A stretch of 64,000 bases of DNA from Deinococcus peraridilitoris DSM 19664 (lineage in GTDB: Bacteria; Deinococcota; Deinococci; Deinococcales; Deinococcaceae), in the NCBI RefSeq assembly GCF_000317835.1, contig NC_019790.1, positions 1-64,000 of the forward strand, read 5' to 3'. The notes under the pieces are model-generated. The model was given only the letters and a program-made list of their open reading frames with translations, did no database searches and was not told where the DNA came from. Of the stretch, positions 39,190 to 46,552 are shown piece after piece (the stretch's first letter is position 1; each line of letters opens with the position of its first letter). Both the position numbers and the translations under genes were made by a program.

Positions 39190-39299
39190 CGTCCCTTTTC
39201 CATTTTTACCTCCACCCTGTCAACCCCTATTCGCGGTGCGTAGTAATACACAAGATACCGGCTCCGTGTCCTGCTGCGTTCTCGTAAGCCGCCTGTCAC

Positions 39300-40436
39300 T
39301 CACCAGGTACAGCTGGAGCTGGACTCGCCGGTAATGAGTAGGTAGTGCGTGCCGCGCCCACTGGTTCCTGGTGCGGGCATGAGGATGCCTTTGTGAACGA
39401 GGTCGGCGAGATCGCGTTTCGCGCTCGCTGCGGACGTGCCGGTCACAGCAGCGTACTTCTGCGTTTGCAGCTTACTTTTGAAGTCACCGTCGAGGAGCTT
39501 GTTCAGCATCTTGATCTGGCGAGTGTTGAGCGCGACGTCGTGGTGTGCGTCCCAAAACGCCTGCCGGTTGCGGACACCGCGCACCACGCTCTGCGCAGCA
39601 TCAAGGGCGGCCTGAAGGTGCTCGATGAACCAGGTGATCCAGGCGGTGATGTCCAGTCCGCCTTTCTGGGTTTTCTCCAGGATCTCGTAATAGCGTTTGC
39701 GGTCACGGCGGAGCTGGGCGGACATCGAGTAGAAGCGTTGCGCGGTACCGTCGGCGCGCGCGAGTGCGAGGTCGGTGAGGGCCCGCGCAATGCGGCCGTT
39801 GCCGTCATCGAACGGGTGGATCGTCACGAACCACAGGTGCGCGACGGCCGCTTGGACCACCGGGTCCAGGCTGGCTTCCTCGAACCACGAGAGGAAGTGC
39901 TGCATGGCGTCCGGAACGAGGGTGGCGTCGGGCGCCTGATAATGCACCTTCTGTTTTGGTTCGCGGCCGCTGAGGACCAGCATCGGTCCGGCCCGGTCGT
40001 CACGCCAGCTGGCGACAATGATTTTGCGCAGGTGACTGCGCCCGGTCGGGAACAGCGCGGCGTGCCAGCTGAAGAGACGCTCGGCATCCAGGGGGTCGTC
40101 ATAGCGTTGCGTAGCGTCCAGCATCATCTGCACGACGCCTTCCACGTCACGGTCCGCGTGAGGGAGGCCGGCGATGTCCATGCCGAGGTGTTGCGCAATG
40201 GAGGAACGCACCTGTTGCTCGTCGAGGTGCTCGCCTTCGATTTCGCTGCTTTTGGTGACATCCTGCACCAGGACCGACAGTACGGTGTCCTGGCGGACGT
40301 CGAAGCCGAGTGAAGCCATGGCCGTGATGAGCGCGCCACGCCGGAAGTGCACGCGCGCGAGCGGCAGTGCGAAGGCGTTCGTGTCCCAGGTGAAGTCAGG
40401 CCAGCCTGGTAATTCGTGGATGTACGGCGCGGCCAT
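39300..40436 (-). CDS. Fic-domain AMP transferase with inhibitory helix and winged helix
   Basis: A 378-residue protein. Order: a DUF4172-like N domain (1-115) with the inhibitory motif SSEIEGE (Ser63, Glu67, Gly68), the Fic core with HPFDDGNGRIAR (His about 205), and a C-terminal winged helix (NTRQIKMLNKLLDGDFKSKL, TGTSAASAKRDLADLVHKGI). The core transfers AMP from ATP to a target protein; the Glu of the N-terminal helix keeps it off (class II). The start follows TATAAT by six bases without a ribosome binding site. The palindrome at 40451 just upstream and the winged helix suggest self-regulation. Confidence 0.9.
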   Translation of the reverse strand: MAAPYIHELPGWPDFTWDTNAFALPLARVHFRRGALITAMASLGFDVRQDTVLSVLVQDVTKSSEIEGEHLDEQQVRSSIAQHLGMDIAGLPHADRDVEGVVQMMLDATQRYDDPLDAERLFSWHAALFPTGRSHLRKIIVASWRDDRAGPMLVLSGREPKQKVHYQAPDATLVPDAMQHFLSWFEEASLDPVVQAAVAHLWFVTIHPFDDGNGRIARALTDLALARADGTAQRFYSMSAQLRRDRKRYYEILEKTQKGGLDITAWITWFIEHLQAALDAAQSVVRGVRNRQAFWDAHHDVALNTRQIKMLNKLLDGDFKSKLQTQKYAAVTGTSAASAKRDLADLVHKGILMPAPGTSGRGTHYLLITGESSSSCTW

Positions 40437-40442
40437 GACCTG

Positions 40443-40482
40443 ATTATACCCTCCAATCGGGTCATAACTGACCCGATTGGAG
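40443..40482 (-). promoter_or_regulatory. Leaderless fic promoter with 32-bp inverted repeat
   Basis: On the minus strand TATAAT (40448-40443) is followed by CAGGTC and the ATG. Just upstream, 40451-40482 is a perfect inverted repeat: 14-base arm CTCCAATCGGGTCA, spacer TAAC, and the reverse complement. It covers the -35 region, so a bound regulator would block transcription. Confidence 0.78.
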
Positions 40483-40513
40483 AGGAGGACTCCGTTCACT
40501 CCACGTGGACGTA

Positions 40514-40732
40514 TTAGATAATGACCCTATGGACATCAGAGCGGTCTGCTGAGGCTGGAAACGTCATGCCGAGCGGTCGCGGACGGTGGCAATTCGAACG
40601 CACCAGGGGCTCGACAGCCACGGTCTCGCACTCCAACATGTTCAAGGCCGCAACCGATAGACCCATCAATTGCGCTTCGAGTTCTGCGCCGCCTCGACGA
40701 ACGAGGAGTTCGAGCAGCTCCTGCGGCGTCAC
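40514..40732 (-). CDS. Small protein coupled to the serine recombinase
   Basis: A 72-codon frame whose GTG start overlaps the recombinase stop (GTGA). It reads TPQELLELLVRRGGAELEAQ, LMGLSVAALNMLECETVAVE and a basic, polar tail. The start is helical and acidic. I do not recognise a family. The overlap is the main evidence that it is real. Confidence 0.4.
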   Translation of the reverse strand: MTPQELLELLVRRGGAELEAQLMGLSVAALNMLECETVAVEPLVRSNCHRPRPLGMTFPASADRSDVHRVII

Positions 40733-41433
40733 CTTATGTCCAGTGTTGATGGAGCGCTGCGCAGCAGGACATTGCGGACCTGCACGGCAGACCAAAGTTT
40801 GCCCTGCCGGGTACGGTGCCCCTCGTCGTTGAGGATCCTGGCGATGCCGCGCAGCGTCTCCCCTCCCCGGCGCATCAGCGCGATGTACCCGGCGACACGG
40901 GCGTAGGCGGCGATCGCGTCCTGACGTCGCACCTGTGCCCCAGCACGGCGCGCTTCGAGCGTCAGGTTCTGGGGAGTGCCGAGTCTGGTTCCGCGGGCTT
41001 TCGCGGCATTCAAGGCGTCTTTGGTGCGGCGGGAAATCATCTTGGCTTCCTGCTCGGCGACCGCGGCGAGGATGTGGATGGTCAGGTCATCAACGTCTGG
41101 CATGTCGACAGCGACGAACGGGACGCGCGACTCCATCAGCCCGGAAACAAAATGCACGTTACGCGCGAGCCGATCCAACTTTGCGATGAGGAGGACGGCG
41201 CCTTCCTGGCGGGTGCGTTCGAGCGCCTTCTGAAGTTGCGGGCGGGTGCGTTTGTTGGTGCCGGTTTCGATTTCGCGGTACTCGTCGAGGACGGTGAGGC
41301 CGTAAGACCTGACGAAGGACTGGACGGCAGCGTGCTGGGCTTCGAGGCCGAGGCCGCTTCGCCCTTGTTTCTGGTCGGACACGCGGATGTAGGTGATGAC
41401 GGGGGTGCCGGGGGTGAGGCGGCGGGTGGGCAT
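40729..41433 (-). CDS. Serine recombinase (resolvase family)
   Basis: A 234-residue enzyme. The catalytic Ser is in VITYIRVSDQKQGRSGLGLE, followed by ETGTNKRTRPQLQKALERTR, the Arg pair in LIAKLDRLARNVHFVSGLME and a C-terminal part (GTRLGTPQNLTLEARRAGAQ, LRGIARILNDEGHRTRQGKL) like the recombinase zinc-less DNA-binding region of Rec2-type resolvases. On the minus strand TACAAT lies six bases before the ATG, again a leaderless arrangement; a longer in-frame start is less likely. Its target site is not apparent. Confidence 0.85.
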   Translation of the reverse strand: MPTRRLTPGTPVITYIRVSDQKQGRSGLGLEAQHAAVQSFVRSYGLTVLDEYREIETGTNKRTRPQLQKALERTRQEGAVLLIAKLDRLARNVHFVSGLMESRVPFVAVDMPDVDDLTIHILAAVAEQEAKMISRRTKDALNAAKARGTRLGTPQNLTLEARRAGAQVRRQDAIAAYARVAGYIALMRRGGETLRGIARILNDEGHRTRQGKLWSAVQVRNVLLRSAPSTLDIR

Positions 41434-41736
41434 GCTGGGATTGTAAAGGTTCTTGATCGTCCGTTCGTGGATCTTTACAACAGGAGTAAAGGAACTCATT
41501 TCCTCTCATGAACCGGAAGAGGCAACATCCAACTCGACGGCCGAGGTCACGAGACGCTTATTCCACTCGTCCCTCTCGCTCGCCTGGAGCGGCGCCATGC
41601 TCCAGTGGACGCACGCTGCCGACTCATCAGGTTTTTTGTAATACAAATTACCACAAGGATAGGAAAACTGAGGGGAACTGGAGATGGTAGGGTGGGAATA
41701 GAAAAGCTAAGTGGCACATGTCAAAGGAGGGCTACG
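41434..41736. other. Intergenic region with vapBC promoter area
   Basis: About 300 bases between the divergent recombinase and vapBC. It contains the small palindrome GTAAT-ACAA-ATTAC (41638-41651), 86 bases before vapB, a possible operator. The rest shows nothing clear. Confidence 0.4.
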
Positions 41737-41997
41737 ATGGAATCACGAGTGTACACCGCATCAATTACTGCGAAGGGACGAGTTGTAGTTCCCCAACCGC
41801 TCCGAGAATCCCTCAAAGTCAAGGAAGGTGACACTATCCTCTTCATTGAAGACGAGGCCGGCATCCGCGTCACCACCCGAGCCGCGCTGGTTCAGGAACT
41901 CGCCGGGAGCCTGGCTGAAGACGACGGGCGCGACTTCACCAGTGAACTCCTGCAGGAACGCCGGGAGGAAGCCGAGCGCGCAAAGGGACACGAGTGA
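41737..41997 (+). CDS. vapB: AbrB-type antitoxin (VapB)
   Basis: An 86-residue protein with a swapped-hairpin AbrB/SpoVT domain: VYTASITAKGRVVVPQPLRE, SLKVKEGDTILFIEDEAGIR. The C-terminal tail (LAEDDGRDFTSELLQERREE) would fold on the toxin. AAAGGAGG precedes the ATG and the stop overlaps the toxin start. Such pairs are usually repressed by the antitoxin-toxin complex. Confidence 0.88.
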   Translation: MESRVYTASITAKGRVVVPQPLRESLKVKEGDTILFIEDEAGIRVTTRAALVQELAGSLAEDDGRDFTSELLQERREEAERAKGHE

Positions 41998-42401
41998 GTA
42001 CCCGTCCCCTGCTGCTGGACGCCAGCGCCCTGATGGCCTTCTTCCGCAAGGAGCCCGGCTGGGAAGTGGTAGCCCAGGCCCTCACCGACCGGCACTGCCT
42101 GATCAGCAGCGTGAAGGTCGTCGAGGCTGAAGGCAAGCTCGTCAGCGATGGCACTTTCACCGTGGATCGGGTGCGCCGCCGCCTCGGCGTCCTCATGCAG
42201 GTGCTCGAAGTCGTGCCCTTTCCCAGCGCCGCTCAGCATGCTGCCAGCTTCTACTATGCCCGGCGCCGCCCCTACAACCTCAGCCTCGGAGACGCCCTGT
42301 GCCTCGCCACTGCTGAGCATCACGGCGCTGATGCCCTCACGGCTGAGAGCGCTTGGGCCAGCCTGCCCGATCTGCCCATCCAGATACAAGTCATCCGGTG
42401 A
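41994..42401 (+). CDS. vapC: PIN-domain toxin (VapC)
   Basis: A 135-residue PIN ribonuclease: PLLLDASALMAFFRKEPGWE (Asp9), Glu in VKVVEAEGKLVSD, and Asp in YNLSLGDALCLATAEHHGAD. These form the Mg-binding site. The GTG start overlaps the vapB stop (GTGA). It would cleave tRNA or rRNA unless bound by VapB. As a plasmid gene pair it may aid maintenance. Confidence 0.88.
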   Translation: MSTRPLLLDASALMAFFRKEPGWEVVAQALTDRHCLISSVKVVEAEGKLVSDGTFTVDRVRRRLGVLMQVLEVVPFPSAAQHAASFYYARRRPYNLSLGDALCLATAEHHGADALTAESAWASLPDLPIQIQVIR

Positions 42402-42496
42402 GCGGTTGGAAATAATGAACTTCCAGCCGAGGTCTTAGCTTCGTCTTCCGTTTTGATGCTTTGCAGTTTTGTGTTCTCAGGGCGGCCGGGAGACAA

Positions 42497-42527
42497 GTGA
42501 GGGGCTGAAGCGTACTGCAGCCCTCAC
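42497..42527. terminator. Hairpin between vapC and parA
   Basis: GTGAGGGGCTG, seven loop bases, and CTGCAGCCCTCAC form a stem with one bulge, followed by TGTCAGTTTAA. It may be a weak terminator after vapC. Confidence 0.4.
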
Positions 42528-42545
42528 TGTCAGTTTAATGGCATA

Positions 42546-42593
42546 CCGGTTTACTTGCTTCGCGGCAAGCTGGTTTGCTGGTAAACTGGGATT
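42546..42593 (+). promoter_or_regulatory. parA promoter with GTTTAC repeats
   Basis: CCGGTTTAC (42546-42554), a small hairpin CTTGC-TTCGCG-GCAAG, GGTTTGCTGG and GTAAACTGG follow in order. TAAACT (42582-42587) lies six bases before the parA ATG, a leaderless arrangement. GTTTAC units of the same kind precede four other promoters in the backbone, so this may be a partition or autoregulation site. Confidence 0.6.
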
Positions 42594-43226
42594 ATGAAAG
42601 TGATCAGTGTCGCCTCGAAAAAAGGAGGCGTCGGGAAAAGCACCACAGCCGTCACCCTCAGCGCACACCTGGCAGGACGCGGTAAAACGCTGCTGGTAGA
42701 CGCCGACGAAGAACTCCGCTCCGCCTGGCACTGGACAACCAAAAAGGCAGGCTACGACGGCTGGGGCTTTGACGTGCAGCTCTACAGCGCCTTCATCGAC
42801 CAGGACAACCCCGGCGAAGGCTACGACTACGTGGTCCTCGATACCAAAGGCGGTGAAGGCCGCGACGAGCTGGCTGCGCTGTCCCGCAACTCCTCACTGC
42901 TGATCATCCCCACCAAACCCGACGGCGTCAGCTCAGACGGCCTGGTCGCCACGCTGGAACCCTTGCTGGAGAAGGGCATCGCCAACTACCGCGTGCTGCT
43001 CGCAGACGTTCCACCAGCACCCAACAGTGACGGCATGGATATGCGCATGGAGCTGGACAATGCTGGAATCCCCCTGTTTCACCACTCCATCCGTCACGCC
43101 GTCGCTGTCAGTAAGGCCGCGCGGGAAGGGATCTGTGTTCGGGACGTGAAAGGCGACCGTTACGCCAAGCTGGTCTGGATGGACTACGAACTGATTTCAC
43201 GCGAGGTGATCAGCCATGTCAAGTAA
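42594..43226 (+). CDS. parA: ParA-type partition ATPase
   Basis: A 210-residue ATPase with the deviant Walker A ASKKGGVGKSTTAVTLS (Lys10, Lys15), the switch region DYVVLDTKGGEGRDEL and the Walker B-like LIIPTKPDG. There is no N-terminal helix-turn-helix, as in small (type Ib) ParA proteins. It would form a nucleoid-bound ATP dimer that moves the plasmid. The small downstream protein overlaps its end and is the probable centromere-binding partner. Confidence 0.9.
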   Translation: MKVISVASKKGGVGKSTTAVTLSAHLAGRGKTLLVDADEELRSAWHWTTKKAGYDGWGFDVQLYSAFIDQDNPGEGYDYVVLDTKGGEGRDELAALSRNSSLLIIPTKPDGVSSDGLVATLEPLLEKGIANYRVLLADVPPAPNSDGMDMRMELDNAGIPLFHHSIRHAVAVSKAAREGICVRDVKGDRYAKLVWMDYELISREVISHVK

Positions 43227-43485
43227 GGGCAGGGGCGAAAGCTCGAAATTTGGTTTAATGGACCGGCTGAGAAGGCCAGAAGCTGAGCCCGCTGAGCAGT
43301 CCAGCGTACCAGTGGAGTCTGGAGAAGTGAAGTTCACTTCTTACCTTGATGCGGACATCGCCAGCCGTCTGCAGATGCACGTGGCCAAGAAGAAATCCCA
43401 GAAGAAAAAAGGACAGGGACGAGTGAGCATCAAGAGTGAGCTGCAACAGGCCCTCAGAGAGTACCTGGACCGCCAAGGCAGCTAA
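43216..43485 (+). CDS. Small ParA partner, probable DNA-binding protein
   Basis: An 89-residue basic protein. The N-terminal third is disordered; the rest (VKFTSYLDADIASRLQMHVA, KKKSQKKKGQGRVSIKSELQ, QALREYLDRQGS) has the strand-helix-helix outline of ribbon-helix-helix proteins with a lysine-rich insert. The start lies inside parA. It probably binds the GTTTAC iterons near parA and other backbone promoters, which is inference. Confidence 0.65.
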   Translation: MSSKGRGESSKFGLMDRLRRPEAEPAEQSSVPVESGEVKFTSYLDADIASRLQMHVAKKKSQKKKGQGRVSIKSELQQALREYLDRQGS

Positions 43486-43775
43486 GGTCAGGAGCGCTCT
43501 GCAGTTTCTGATGCGGGTAGGGCGTCAGTTCAAATCCGTTCGCAGAAAAGTGCAGAACGTTGAGGTGACGGGCTGCTTTCTGCTGCTCTCTGGTTGAGGG
43601 TGGGGCGCACCCCGCGCGTGCACGGGGATGCAGCTTCTGGGCGCTTGCGCCCCCCGCTGGGTGGCCTCCGCGGCCCCCCTCGTCGTGCATGCACGCCTTC
43701 CCCCGCGTGCTATGGATGTCCTTCCAGTGATCTCGAAGGCTGGCGGGTCCTGCCGGCCCACTGGGGCCGGAAGAA
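43486..43775. other. GC-rich non-coding stretch
   Basis: About 290 bases after the partition genes. It contains the hairpin GGGCGC-TT-GCGCCC near 43637-43650 and GGCCGG repeats near 43752-43772. Long frames on both strands look like composition artefacts. Confidence 0.4.
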
Positions 43776-44070
43776 GGGATGGTGCTCGCGTTGCTCGCGC
43801 TGTGTTTTTGTTTCCCTCTACCGCCGCGTAGCCAGCGTATCGCCGTGCTCGCTGCGCAGAAGGGGCGCTCGCGTTGCTCGCGTCCCTGCGGGCAGACCCC
43901 TTCCACTTCGCTGTGCGCGTCGCGTCGCTCTGCTCAGCGGCGGTCGCCGGGAAAATGTAGGGGGGAGGATGAAAAGAGGGGAAGGCGGTGCGTGTGTTGA
44001 GCCCCACCGGGAGGGACGTTTTCGGCTGTGGGACGCGCCGGGGGCGCCGCTCCGCGTGGCTTTACATAAG
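43776..44070. repeat. Duplicated leader block, copy 1
   Basis: About 295 bases that align with 52994-53250: GGTGCTCGC, TTTTTGTTT-CCTCTACCGC, GCTCAGCGGCGG, CGCCGGGAAA-TGTAGGGG, GTGTTGAGCCCCACCGGGAG and GGGGCGCCGCT occur in the same order, with indels. This copy has extra GCTCGCGTTGCTCGCG repeats. Indels break all frames, so it is not coding. It ends at the iterons of a backbone promoter. Confidence 0.65.
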
Positions 44071-44136
44071 CCGGTTTACCGTTTTACGGGTTTGCTGGGT
44101 TTTCTTGACTTCTTAGTATATTAAAGATATAGTAAG
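44071..44136 (+). promoter_or_regulatory. Backbone promoter/operator A
   Basis: Iterons GGTTTACCG, TTTTACGGG, TTTGCTGGG (44073-44099), then -35 TTGACT (44105-44110), 17 bases, -10 TATAGT (44128-44133). The operator occupies 44112-44136 with arms CTTAGTATAT and ATATAGTAAG. The original downstream gene seems lost: only transposase debris follows the leader. Confidence 0.75.
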
Positions 44137-44140
44137 TGAT

Positions 44141-44170
44141 GTAGGGGGACCATCCACACCCACCCCATAC
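44141..44170 (+). ncRNA. 5' leader hairpin A
   Basis: GTAGGGGG pairs with CCCCATAC (seven of eight pairs) around the loop ACCATCCACACCCA. It starts seven bases after the -10, at the expected transcript start. No AAAGGAG or ATG follows, so this copy is orphaned. Confidence 0.55.
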
Positions 44171-44263
44171 GCATCAAGCTAAGGGGCTCGGGAAACGCCC
44201 AGTGTGTGTCCAGGCCGCTTTTAAAAGATAGGAATCTCAGCAACGAAGGCTAGCCGGCTGAGC

Positions 44264-44353
44264 TTGAACACCCGCTGGGAACGCAAGCTCAGCCATTATC
44301 TCGGCATGGTCCAGCCGGCCATCATGCTGATGCAGTCCGACGTCCTGTTGTAG
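44264..44353 (+). pseudogene. Transposase C-terminal scrap
   Basis: LNTRWERKLSHYLGMVQPAI and MLMQSDVLL end at a TAG. The pattern NRWExKxxxYLxM is the C-terminal end of IS5-like transposases. It probably marks the insertion that removed the gene served by promoter A. Confidence 0.4.
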
Positions 44354-44360
44354 GCGTAAG

Positions 44361-45116
44361 ATGGCTCGCAGTATGGGAGGTTTGAACAACGCGATTCGGG
44401 AGGTGTACGATGTATTTTCTCGTTACCACCTTCCCGAGGATATCGAAATGTCACCCTACCGTGATCCGGAGCGAGAAATTGGGCCGCTGAAGCTAAAGCC
44501 TTTACGACAGGTTGAAGCGGCAGATTTAGAGTCCTACGCTAACCATGCATTAACAACAGTCGGTGACGTTGATTTATTCAGATATGCACTTCCGCGTCTT
44601 TTGGAACTTTGTACTCAAGGCGCTTTGACAACGGAAGTAGAAATCCTCTTGAGCAAGCTCCGGTATGGGGAGTGGGCCACGTGGCCGGAGCAGGAACAAG
44701 AATCCATACAAAGGTTGCTCGGCGCCTGGTGGAATGAACTGTTGTACGAATCCGTAGATTTCGACAACGGTAAGGCTCACGAAACACTGTGCGGAATTGC
44801 TCAAGCAGTTGATGATTTGACCCCATATCTGGAGATTTGGGAGGGTCATGAGGGTCCGACAGCGACTGACCAAATCGCTCGGGTGTTCAACACTATGTAT
44901 AACGGCAATAAAGGCAGATTTGTCGCGGGTGCTTTCTGGGCAGGAAGGGCAACCCAAGCCGAGCAGGTGTGGCAATGGATGACAAGGAGTGTTGTGCTGG
45001 ACCGTCTTCAGCACGGGCTGCTCATCGCGATCGAGCGTGATCAGGAAGAACTATTGGAAGCTTATGAGTGGGCCGTCACGGGTTTGGGTTACCTGCTCGT
45101 GGACACTCGACCGTAG
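44361..45116 (+). CDS. Hypothetical protein
   Basis: A 251-residue, helix-rich, acidic protein of lower GC than its neighbours. It has no signal peptide or membrane segment. Segments such as DVDLFRYALPRLLELCTQGA, LLSKLRYGEWATWPEQEQES and LLGAWWNELLYESVDFDNGK resemble a family of uncharacterised proteins with the 'FRYxLPRxLEL' signature. No function is known to me. The base composition and the flanking transposon debris suggest recent arrival. No strong ribosome binding site is seen before the ATG. Confidence 0.6.
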   Translation: MARSMGGLNNAIREVYDVFSRYHLPEDIEMSPYRDPEREIGPLKLKPLRQVEAADLESYANHALTTVGDVDLFRYALPRLLELCTQGALTTEVEILLSKLRYGEWATWPEQEQESIQRLLGAWWNELLYESVDFDNGKAHETLCGIAQAVDDLTPYLEIWEGHEGPTATDQIARVFNTMYNGNKGRFVAGAFWAGRATQAEQVWQWMTRSVVLDRLQHGLLIAIERDQEELLEAYEWAVTGLGYLLVDTRP

Positions 45117-45226
45117 GAACAGCGTACGAATGCCTACTTCATCCTGATGTGGGCCAGTGTTCAACCTGGGCCCCATCCTTCCCATGACGCTCAAAGCACT
45201 CCAAGCCCTTGGTGCGGCAAGGTAGT

Positions 45227-46415
45227 GCATCGTTCCTCAATGGGAGTAGAGTTTGAATGATGGGAGGCCCCGATGCCCAAACTCCTCTCTGCTCGTCCTC
45301 CGCTCGATCCCACCGAGGAGGCTCGGGTCCGCCAGCTCGCTCGAGCTCGCCACGCCCCGCATGACCTCAAGCAGCGCGCCCAAACGATCGTCTTGAGCTG
45401 GGACGGGCATCGCACCATGTCCATCGCCGAGCACCTCGGCTGTCACCCCCAAACCGTGCGCGAACGCTTCGCCCGCTTCAACGCGCATGGCCTCGAAGGC
45501 CTGAACACACTGCCCGGCGCGGGACGCAAGCCGCGCCTCACCCAAGAAGAGCGCGGTCGACTCATCACCCTTGTCGGCCGCACTCCCCCTGGCCGTGCCG
45601 TGCGTGACGCGAGCGGTGAACTCGTAGCCGTGGACGTCAAGAAGCCCGCCCTGTGGACGCTCGATGCCTTGGTCGAGGTGGCTCGTGAGCAGGGCATCAT
45701 CGTGGGTCGGAGTCAGGTGCGCCGCATCCTGCAACACGAAGGCGTGCGGTGGAGGCAGCCCCGGTCATGGGCCACCAGCCCGGATGCGGACTTCATCCCA
45801 AAAGAGCGGCGGTCGTCGCGGCCTACACCGAATGCCCGGTGAACGCGACGACCGTCTGCGTCGATGAACTCGGCCCGGTGTCGCCAAGAACCTTTCCACC
45901 AGCAGGGGGCTGGACGAAGGACGGGCATCGGGTGAAAGCGCCCCTGGAGTACAGCCGAGGGCTGGATCGCACGTGGGTGTACGGGGCGCTGCGCGTGCGA
46001 GACGGACAGGTACTCACGCAGTGCGGGCCATCGAGGAACACGGTCGGATACGTCAAGCTCCTGGAGGCGGTGGAGCGCGACAACCCGGAAGGGGACATCT
46101 TGGTGGTGAGCGATAACCTCGCAAGCCACAAGAGCGCTCCAGTACAGGCGTGGTTGGAGACGCACCCACGGGTGAGACACGTGTTCATTCCGAAGGGCGC
46201 GTGCTGGCTGAATCTGATCGAGCCGTGGTGGCGTTTGCTGCGCCGAGAAGCGTTTGCGGGCATGACGTTCGTGGACGCGGCGGAGGTTGAGCAGGCCGTG
46301 CAAGACGGGACGCGGCGGTTGAATGCGAGGGCGTGCCCATGGGTGTGGGGGCGACCCGCGAGGACGCCGCGCTTCCGGCGACATGCGGTTCTTTACCGCT
46401 ATTGAGGAACGATGC
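45227..46415 (+). mobile_element. IS630-family element
   Basis: About 1.19 kb with terminal repeats GCATCGTTCCTCAAT on the left and its reverse complement on the right. It carries one transposase split by a -1 frameshift. It separates promoter B and parB from the rest of the upstream backbone. The expected TA duplication is not clear. Confidence 0.8.
45273..46405 (+). CDS. IS630 transposase (two frames joined by slippery site)
   Basis: The first frame (to 45842) holds the helix-turn-helix region RTMSIAEHLGCHPQTVRERF and DALVEVAREQGIIVGRSQVR, ending at SPDADFIPKER. The second frame continues PKRAAVVAAYTECPVNATTV, CVDELGPVSPRTFPPAGGW (first Asp-Glu), DILVVSDNLASHKSAPVQAW (second Asp) and KGACWLNLIEPWWRLLRREA (Glu). 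They are joined at 45797-45803, C CCA AAA in the zero frame, a canonical -1 slippery heptamer. The enzyme is therefore probably made by programmed frameshifting, as in other IS630 members. Confidence 0.82.
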
Positions 46416-46436
46416 AACAGCGACTCGCAATCTAAA

Positions 46437-46504
46437 ACCCAGTTTACTGTTTTGCTGGTTTACTGGGTTTTGTTGACTTTTTAATGTGTTTGAAGTATAG
46501 TAAG
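46437..46504 (+). promoter_or_regulatory. Backbone promoter/operator B (parB)
   Basis: Iterons CAGTTTACTG, TTTTGCTGG, TTTACTGGG (46440-46468), -35 TTGACT (46473-46478), 17 bases, -10 TATAGT (46496-46501). The operator at 46480-46504 keeps the right arm GTATAGTAAG but the left arm is weaker (TTTAATGTGT). Confidence 0.75.
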
Positions 46505-46509
46505 TGATA

Positions 46510-46537
46510 TAGGAGACACCTCCACACCCGTCCCCTA
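46510..46537 (+). ncRNA. 5' leader hairpin B
   Basis: TAGGAGAC pairs with GTCCCCTA (seven of eight) around ACCTCCACACCC. ACAC and AAAGGAG follow at once and lead into parB. Confidence 0.65.
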
Positions 46538-46552
46538 CACAAAGGAGCCAAG

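Noticed and set aside
43525..44007. Long minus-strand frame starting VGLNT, with a similar start at 53186 on the minus strand
   Set aside because: The similarity comes from the duplicated leader DNA. An indel soon after the start puts the two copies in different frames, the codon use is poor and there is no ribosome binding site.
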